Shown: piece after piece, positions 59,596 to 64,000 of the stretch
How positions within the stretch are numbered: position 1 is the first letter of the stretch
Layout: every line of letters begins with the position of its first letter
Assembly: GCA_045649265.1 (NCBI GenBank)
Contig: JAZRPO010000059.1
Coordinates: 39,635 to 103,634 of the forward strand
Origin: SIG480 sp045649265
Lineage (GTDB): Bacteria > Bacillota > Clostridia > Oscillospirales > JAAYXM01
Direction: 5' to 3'
DNA: 64,000 bases
The notes under the pieces: model-generated
The model's database searches: none
What the model was told of the DNA's origin: nothing
What the model saw: the letters and a program-made list of their open reading frames with translations, nothing else
Position numbers and translations under genes: made by a program

Positions 59596-60647
59596 ATCTT
59601 CATCTCCTCAATCGTTTTAATAAGTGTTTCCATCTGCTCACGGCTGCCTATCGTTATGCGGACAAATTCAGAAAGCCGCGGCTTGTCAAAATAGCGGACA
59701 AGAATCCCTCTTTCGCGAAGCTCGCGATAGAGCTTGCCACCTGTAATATTCTTATTTTTAGTAAAAATAAAATTCGCTTGTGACGGAAGCGTTTCAAATC
59801 CAAGCTCCGAAAGGCCCGACACCGTAAACTCTCGGTTTTCGCAGATTTTCCTGCAGTTTTTTCGTGTGTACTGCTCATCCTCGATTACCCCGATGCCGGC
59901 AGCCATCGTCATGCTGTTTATGTTATAGGGGTTTGTCGAATATTTGAGGGTGTTAAGGTCGCGTATCAGCTCGCGGTTTCCTACTGCAAAGCCGAGCCTT
60001 GCCCCTGCCATTGAGCGCGATTTTGAAAACGTCTGCGTAACAAGAAGGTTGTCATACTTATGAACGAGCCGCACTGCGCTTTCTGCACCAAAATCGACAT
60101 ATGCCTCATCAATAATCACAACATTTCCGGGGTTTTGCTTAACTATCTTCTCAATCTCTGAAAGCGGAAGCGCGATTCCCGTCGGTGCATTGGGATTTGC
60201 AATGAAAATCGTTTTTTCTATATTGCAAAACGCAGCAACATCAATAGTGAAATCTTCACGAAGCGGAATCTCCTGATACCTGATTCCGTTAAGATTTGCA
60301 AAAACCGGATAGAAGCCATATGTTATGTCACAAAATGCAGCTTCCGTCTTTTCATCACAAAACGCCATAAACGCAAAGTTCAGGACATCGTCAGAACCGT
60401 TTGTAAATAAAACCTCATCGGGCGAAACTCCGATAAGCTCTGCAAGCTTTTTGGTAAGAAGCTTACATTCGGGGTCCGAATAGAGCTGGAGCTTTTTTGC
60501 CGCCTCGCTCGCTGCCCGGATTGCTTTTTCAGACGGAGGAAACGGCGATTCGTTGGTATTGAGTTTTATATATTTCATATCCTGCGGCTGCTCGCCCGGA
60601 GTATATGGGGCAAGCTCTGCATATTTGCTGCTGAAAAATCTGCTCAT
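59592..60647 (-). CDS. hisC: histidinol-phosphate aminotransferase
   Basis: 351-aa PLP-dependent class I/II aminotransferase. The cofactor lysine is in TQTFSKSRSMAGARLGF; LNTNESPFPPS, NPNAPTG and IDEAYVDFG are family motifs. Overlaps hisD and hisB by 4 nt each. Confidence 0.96.
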   Translation of the reverse strand: MSRFFSSKYAELAPYTPGEQPQDMKYIKLNTNESPFPPSEKAIRAASEAAKKLQLYSDPECKLLTKKLAELIGVSPDEVLFTNGSDDVLNFAFMAFCDEKTEAAFCDITYGFYPVFANLNGIRYQEIPLREDFTIDVAAFCNIEKTIFIANPNAPTGIALPLSEIEKIVKQNPGNVVIIDEAYVDFGAESAVRLVHKYDNLLVTQTFSKSRSMAGARLGFAVGNRELIRDLNTLKYSTNPYNINSMTMAAGIGVIEDEQYTRKNCRKICENREFTVSGLSELGFETLPSQANFIFTKNKNITGGKLYRELRERGILVRYFDKPRLSEFVRITIGSREQMETLIKTIEEMKI

Positions 60648-61924
60648 TTCTTATCTCCCAAACGTATCGTTGCGCTTCTTGCATGAGCGGAAAGCCCCTC
60701 TGTTTCTGCAAAGAGAGCAACATCCTCTGCCACTCTTTTAAGCGCATCCTCAGTGTAATAGGTGTATTGCGTTTTCTTTATGAAGTCATCGACCGAAAGC
60801 GGGCTTGAAAACCTCGCAGTGCCGCTTGTCGGCAGGGTGTGGTTTGCGCCGGCAAGATAATCGCCCAGCGCCTCAGGGCAGCTTCTTCCCATAAACACAG
60901 ATCCTGCATGGCGGATTTGTGAAAGATAATCAAACGGATTGTCAACCGAGAGCTCAAGATGCTCGGGAGCAAGAGCGTTTGCAATATCAATCGCCGCCGA
61001 AAGATTCTCTGCAACTATAATCTTACCGAAGCTGTCTATGGATGCCCTTGCAATCTCATATCGAGGAAGAAGCGGGAGCTGCTTTTCAATCTCCACTGAA
61101 ACCTTCTTCGCAAGAGTGTCGGAGTCGGTAACGAGCACTGCGCTTGCGAGGCGGTCATGCTCTGCCTGAGAGAGCATATCTGCTGCAACATATGCCGGGT
61201 TTGATTTTTCGTCTGCAACAACGAGAATTTCGCTCGGCCCTGCAATCATATCAATCGAAACCTGCCCGAACACCTGCCTCTTTGCCTCTGCGACATATGC
61301 ATTTCCCGGGCCTACGATCTTATCAACCTTCGGAATGCTTTCCGTACCGTAGGCAAGCGCGGCAATCGCCTGAGCGCCGCCGACCTTGAAAATTCTGCTT
61401 ACGCCTGCAATACGCGCAGCCGCAAGGATTGCAGGATTAATTTTTCCGTCTTTTCCGGGAGGTGTCGTAATAACAACCTCAGAACACCCCGCGATTACGG
61501 CAGGTATGGAATCCATCAGCACGGTGGATGGATATGCCGCTGTTCCTCCGGGGACATACAGGCCTGCCCTGTCAATCGGGATAATCTTCTGCCCCATGAC
61601 AATGCCGTCTTCATCATTTATTACAAAGCTCTGCCGCACCTGAGCGGAGTGAAACTTTCTTATATTCTCTGCCGCTCGTGTCATAACCTCAATAAGACGG
61701 GGAGAAACAGAGCTCATCGCCTCATCAATCTCAGCTTCAGAGACTTCAAGCGATGACAGCTTTGCACCGTCAAAACGGAGGCTGTATTCAAAAATCGCCT
61801 CATCTCCGCGAGCCTTAACGGAATCAATAATCTCCGAAACTGCCGCAGAAACGTCTGCCGACTCCTCGCGCCGATTGAAAATTTCATTCTCGGCAACCTC
61901 GCCGTATTTTAAAATCCTTATCAT
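60644..61924 (-). CDS. hisD: histidinol dehydrogenase
   Basis: Zn-dependent NAD enzyme of the last two steps, 426 aa. PGGTAAYPSTVLMDSIPA, VGPGNAYVAEAKRQVFGQV, IAGPSEILVVAD and the QAEHD and EH zinc ligands are present. Overlaps hisG and hisC by 4 nt. Confidence 0.97.
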   Translation of the reverse strand: MIRILKYGEVAENEIFNRREESADVSAAVSEIIDSVKARGDEAIFEYSLRFDGAKLSSLEVSEAEIDEAMSSVSPRLIEVMTRAAENIRKFHSAQVRQSFVINDEDGIVMGQKIIPIDRAGLYVPGGTAAYPSTVLMDSIPAVIAGCSEVVITTPPGKDGKINPAILAAARIAGVSRIFKVGGAQAIAALAYGTESIPKVDKIVGPGNAYVAEAKRQVFGQVSIDMIAGPSEILVVADEKSNPAYVAADMLSQAEHDRLASAVLVTDSDTLAKKVSVEIEKQLPLLPRYEIARASIDSFGKIIVAENLSAAIDIANALAPEHLELSVDNPFDYLSQIRHAGSVFMGRSCPEALGDYLAGANHTLPTSGTARFSSPLSVDDFIKKTQYTYYTEDALKRVAEDVALFAETEGLSAHARSATIRLGDKK

Positions 61925-62550
61925 TTTTTCGCCCCCCGCGAGTTTTCAATTTCTTTTACGATTTTTTCTATCTGCTCTGCCTTGAATTTGAAGCTCGCCT
62001 TGTTCGCAATGAGCCTTGCGCTTATAGGAACTATCGTTTCAAAAACCTCGAGGTTGTTTTCCCGAAGGGTTGTCCCTGTTTCCACTATATCGACAATAAC
62101 ATCGGAAAGCCCGAGAATAGGCGCAATCTCAATAGAGCCGTTTAAGTGGATAATGTCAATATCCCTGCCCTTTGCGCGGTAATAGTCCCCCGCAATCCGG
62201 CGGAACTTCGTTGCAACGCGAAGTGTTCTTTCCGTATTGTCGCGAAAGTCGCGCGGCGCGGCAACTGCCATTCTGCATTTTCCCAGGTCTAAATCCGAAA
62301 GCTCATAGACATCGGGCGCGTATTCGAGAAGAATATCCTTTCCCGCAACACCGATATCCGCAGCTCCCCGCTCAACGTATATCGCAACGTCTGACGGCTT
62401 CACCCAGAAATATCTGACCCCTGCCGCCTCGTTTTCAAAAATCAGCTTGCGGCTCTCCGACAAAAGCTCCGGACAAGGAAATCCCGCCGCTGCAAATGTC
62501 GCATAAACCTTTTCTCCAAGCCTGCCCTTCGGCAGTGCAATATTAAGCAT
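61921..62550 (-). CDS. hisG: ATP phosphoribosyltransferase, short form
   Basis: First committed step, 209 aa. It lacks the C-terminal regulatory domain and needs HisZ, encoded just upstream. LNIALPKGRL is the family start; ESRKLIFENEA and VDIVETGTTLRENNL follow, the latter the PRPP loop. ATG 62550 has GGAGG 9 nt ahead; TTG 62556 is rejected. Confidence 0.95.
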   Translation of the reverse strand: MLNIALPKGRLGEKVYATFAAAGFPCPELLSESRKLIFENEAAGVRYFWVKPSDVAIYVERGAADIGVAGKDILLEYAPDVYELSDLDLGKCRMAVAAPRDFRDNTERTLRVATKFRRIAGDYYRAKGRDIDIIHLNGSIEIAPILGLSDVIVDIVETGTTLRENNLEVFETIVPISARLIANKASFKFKAEQIEKIVKEIENSRGAKK

Positions 62551-63649
62551 TGTCAATAACCTCCGTTATCTCTCCTCCGGAAATTCTGCAAAGCCGCTTG
62601 TATTTGAATCTCTCCGGAATTTGGCGCTGTGCGCTGACTCTCTCTCCACGAGAGGAAATCTGCGCTACTGCGCGGTTGATGTTTGAAAGCTTCTCGCCTT
62701 CGTTATATATAAGGAGAACATCTGTATCAAAACGCTCCTCACTCTCGCTGAGCACCGAAAGCGAATCGAGATATACTGCAAACCCAATAGCTCCCGAAGC
62801 CTTTCCCATTCGCTTCATAAGATTGTCATACCTTCCGCCGGACAGAACGCTTGACGGAACGCCTTTAACAAACCCTTTAAAAACTACACCGTTATAGTAT
62901 CTTATATCGTCAACAACCGAAAAATCTATCCGCAGCTTGTCAGCAAGCCCCTCGTCTTCGAAGCCGGAAACGATTTCCGTAATTTCATCGAGGTATTCCT
63001 TGCGCGGTGAAAGCTCTGCGATTTTTTTAAGCACCTCTCTTGGTGCGCCGTATGCCGAAACAAGAGCCTTGAGCTTTTCTGCAGCAGCGCTCTCTCCGCA
63101 GATTGCTGAAATGCCGTGGAGATTCTTCTCTCCTGCGCATTTAATGACACGGCGGCGCTCGTCAGCGGTAAGCTCCATTTCGTCTAAAATGTCGGTCAGA
63201 ATTCCTATGTGCGAAATATCAAGGACCGCCTCCTCCGAAATCTCCAGAAGGCTCTTCATTGCAAGCGCGCAAACCTCAAAAACGCAGTACCTGTCAATGT
63301 CGCCTATGCATTCAAGCCCTGCCTGCATAATTTCGCGAAAACCCTCTGCTCCCCTTGTAACGCGATAGACATTTTCGTTATAATAAAGCTTCTCGGAAAA
63401 GCCCTTTGAATCCTTGCAATTTTTTATTATGGATAAGGTTACGTCAGGCTTTAATGCCATAAGGCGGCCGTTGGTATCCGTGAAGGTAATTACGCTGTCT
63501 GAAATGAGAAAGTCCTTGTTTCTCACGTAGAGGTCATATTCCTCAAACTTGTTCATTTTATATTTCGAATAGCCGTATGCTTCATACAGCGACCGAAGAG
63601 CAAATACAATCCGCTCTTCCCGTTTCAAAACTCCGAGCTTAGCTGTCAT
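62543..63649 (-). CDS. hisZ: ATP phosphoribosyltransferase regulatory subunit
   Basis: 368-aa class II aminoacyl-tRNA synthetase paralogue (HisRS-like) without charging activity, required by short HisG and mediating histidine feedback. LMALKPDVTLSIIKN, YNENVYRV and RYYNGVVFKGFV parallel HisRS motifs. Overlaps hisG by 8 nt and yerC by 4 nt. Confidence 0.92.
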   Translation of the reverse strand: MTAKLGVLKREERIVFALRSLYEAYGYSKYKMNKFEEYDLYVRNKDFLISDSVITFTDTNGRLMALKPDVTLSIIKNCKDSKGFSEKLYYNENVYRVTRGAEGFREIMQAGLECIGDIDRYCVFEVCALAMKSLLEISEEAVLDISHIGILTDILDEMELTADERRRVIKCAGEKNLHGISAICGESAAAEKLKALVSAYGAPREVLKKIAELSPRKEYLDEITEIVSGFEDEGLADKLRIDFSVVDDIRYYNGVVFKGFVKGVPSSVLSGGRYDNLMKRMGKASGAIGFAVYLDSLSVLSESEERFDTDVLLIYNEGEKLSNINRAVAQISSRGERVSAQRQIPERFKYKRLCRISGGEITEVIDNA

Positions 63650-63945
63650 TTTTTCTCTTTTTCTCCCTTCAACTTAGCAATGGCATCACGGTATCCTCCG
63701 CTGCCATAATTAAGGCAACGGCTGACGCGGCTTATCGTCGCAGTGGAAACGTTGACCTCTTTGGAAATGTCCTGGTAGTTCTTCCCCGAATCAAGAAGAC
63801 ACGCAACATCAAACCTCTGCGCCATATCCTGAACTTCTTTAATCGTGCAGATGTCCTCAAAAAATTTATAACATTCATCAACCGTTTGGAGCTTAAGAAT
63901 TATCTCAAAAAGCCTGTCAAGAGATTTGGAACGAATTTCAGCCAT
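63646..63945 (-). CDS. yerC: YerC/YecD family TrpR-like protein
   Basis: 99 aa from ATG 63945; a 16-residue upstream extension has no ribosome site. Helical TrpR-type fold with VQDMAQRFDVACLLDSGKNY and the recognition helix NVSTATISRVSRCLNYG. As first gene of the his operon it may act as its regulator; in Clostridia this family commonly precedes hisZG. A TATCAT with TGG lies upstream as a possible -10. Confidence 0.88.
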   Translation of the reverse strand: MAEIRSKSLDRLFEIILKLQTVDECYKFFEDICTIKEVQDMAQRFDVACLLDSGKNYQDISKEVNVSTATISRVSRCLNYGSGGYRDAIAKLKGEKEKK

Positions 63946-64000
63946 AATATAAAAACCTCTCTTCTTATATTTTTCACTTTCATATGATACCACTTTATCT

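Noticed and set aside
1..64000. CRISPR arrays, transposases, replication origin
   Set aside because: No regularly spaced direct repeats, no transposase or integrase ORF and no DnaA-box cluster were seen.

Overview
The window is a chromosomal segment of a Firmicute of class Clostridia. The gene content suggests an Oscillospiraceae/Ruminococcaceae-like anaerobe; this is inferred from gene families and order, not from a database search. Supporting signs are the topA-trmFO and dnaX-ybaB-recR orders, a large Alu-domain type SRP RNA just upstream of dnaX, a CIRCE-controlled hrcA-grpE-dnaK-dnaJ operon, a short HisG with HisZ, and frequent TTG/GTG starts with strong AGGAGG-type ribosome binding sites.

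Layout. 1-11.5 kb (+): housekeeping genes: topA (5' end missing), trmFO, plsX, rnc, an Elp3-like radical SAM protein, glnA, asnA, SRP RNA, dnaX, ybaB, recR and tRNA-Leu(TAG). 11.6-25 kb: a catabolic locus with everything needed to ferment glutamate by the methylaspartate route. It holds glutamate mutase S and E with the reactivase GlmL, methylaspartate ammonia-lyase, a GntR regulator, a two-subunit class I hydratase, a citrate-lyase-type CitDEF enzyme and, divergently, its maturation genes citC and citXG. A P-loop protein with an alanyl-tRNA-synthetase-SAD-like tail sits between citC and citXG. In this context the hydratase and lyase are best read as mesaconase and citramalate lyase, giving acetate and pyruvate from glutamate.

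25-35 kb (-): tRNA-Arg(CCT), a nucleotidyltransferase, an iron alcohol dehydrogenase, and a cell-shape/division run (zapA, U32 peptidase, dut, maf, mreC, mreD, PBP2). 35-40.4 kb: a P-type ATPase homologue whose catalytic motifs are nearly all degenerate, overlapping a CYTH (triphosphate tunnel) gene; uracil permease behind a structured leader with terminator; a GNAT acetyltransferase; an unassigned structured RNA followed by a 43-residue protein gene.

40.4-51 kb: the heat-shock operon, a membrane-anchored XRE regulator, DegV, a small divergent cassette controlled by an S24 (LexA/CI-like) repressor, and a sugar-ABC ATPase. 50.4-64 kb: a ribbon-helix-helix gene ahead of clpB, a polar amino acid ABC transporter, and a ten-gene histidine operon yerC-hisZGDCBHAF-hisIE.

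The most unusual points are the degenerate P-type ATPase/CYTH pair, the P-loop-SAD protein inside the glutamate fermentation locus, two uncharacterised structured RNAs (uraA leader and the RNA at 40.0 kb), an orphan promoter-terminator pair that could encode an sRNA next to mal, and the S24-controlled cassette.
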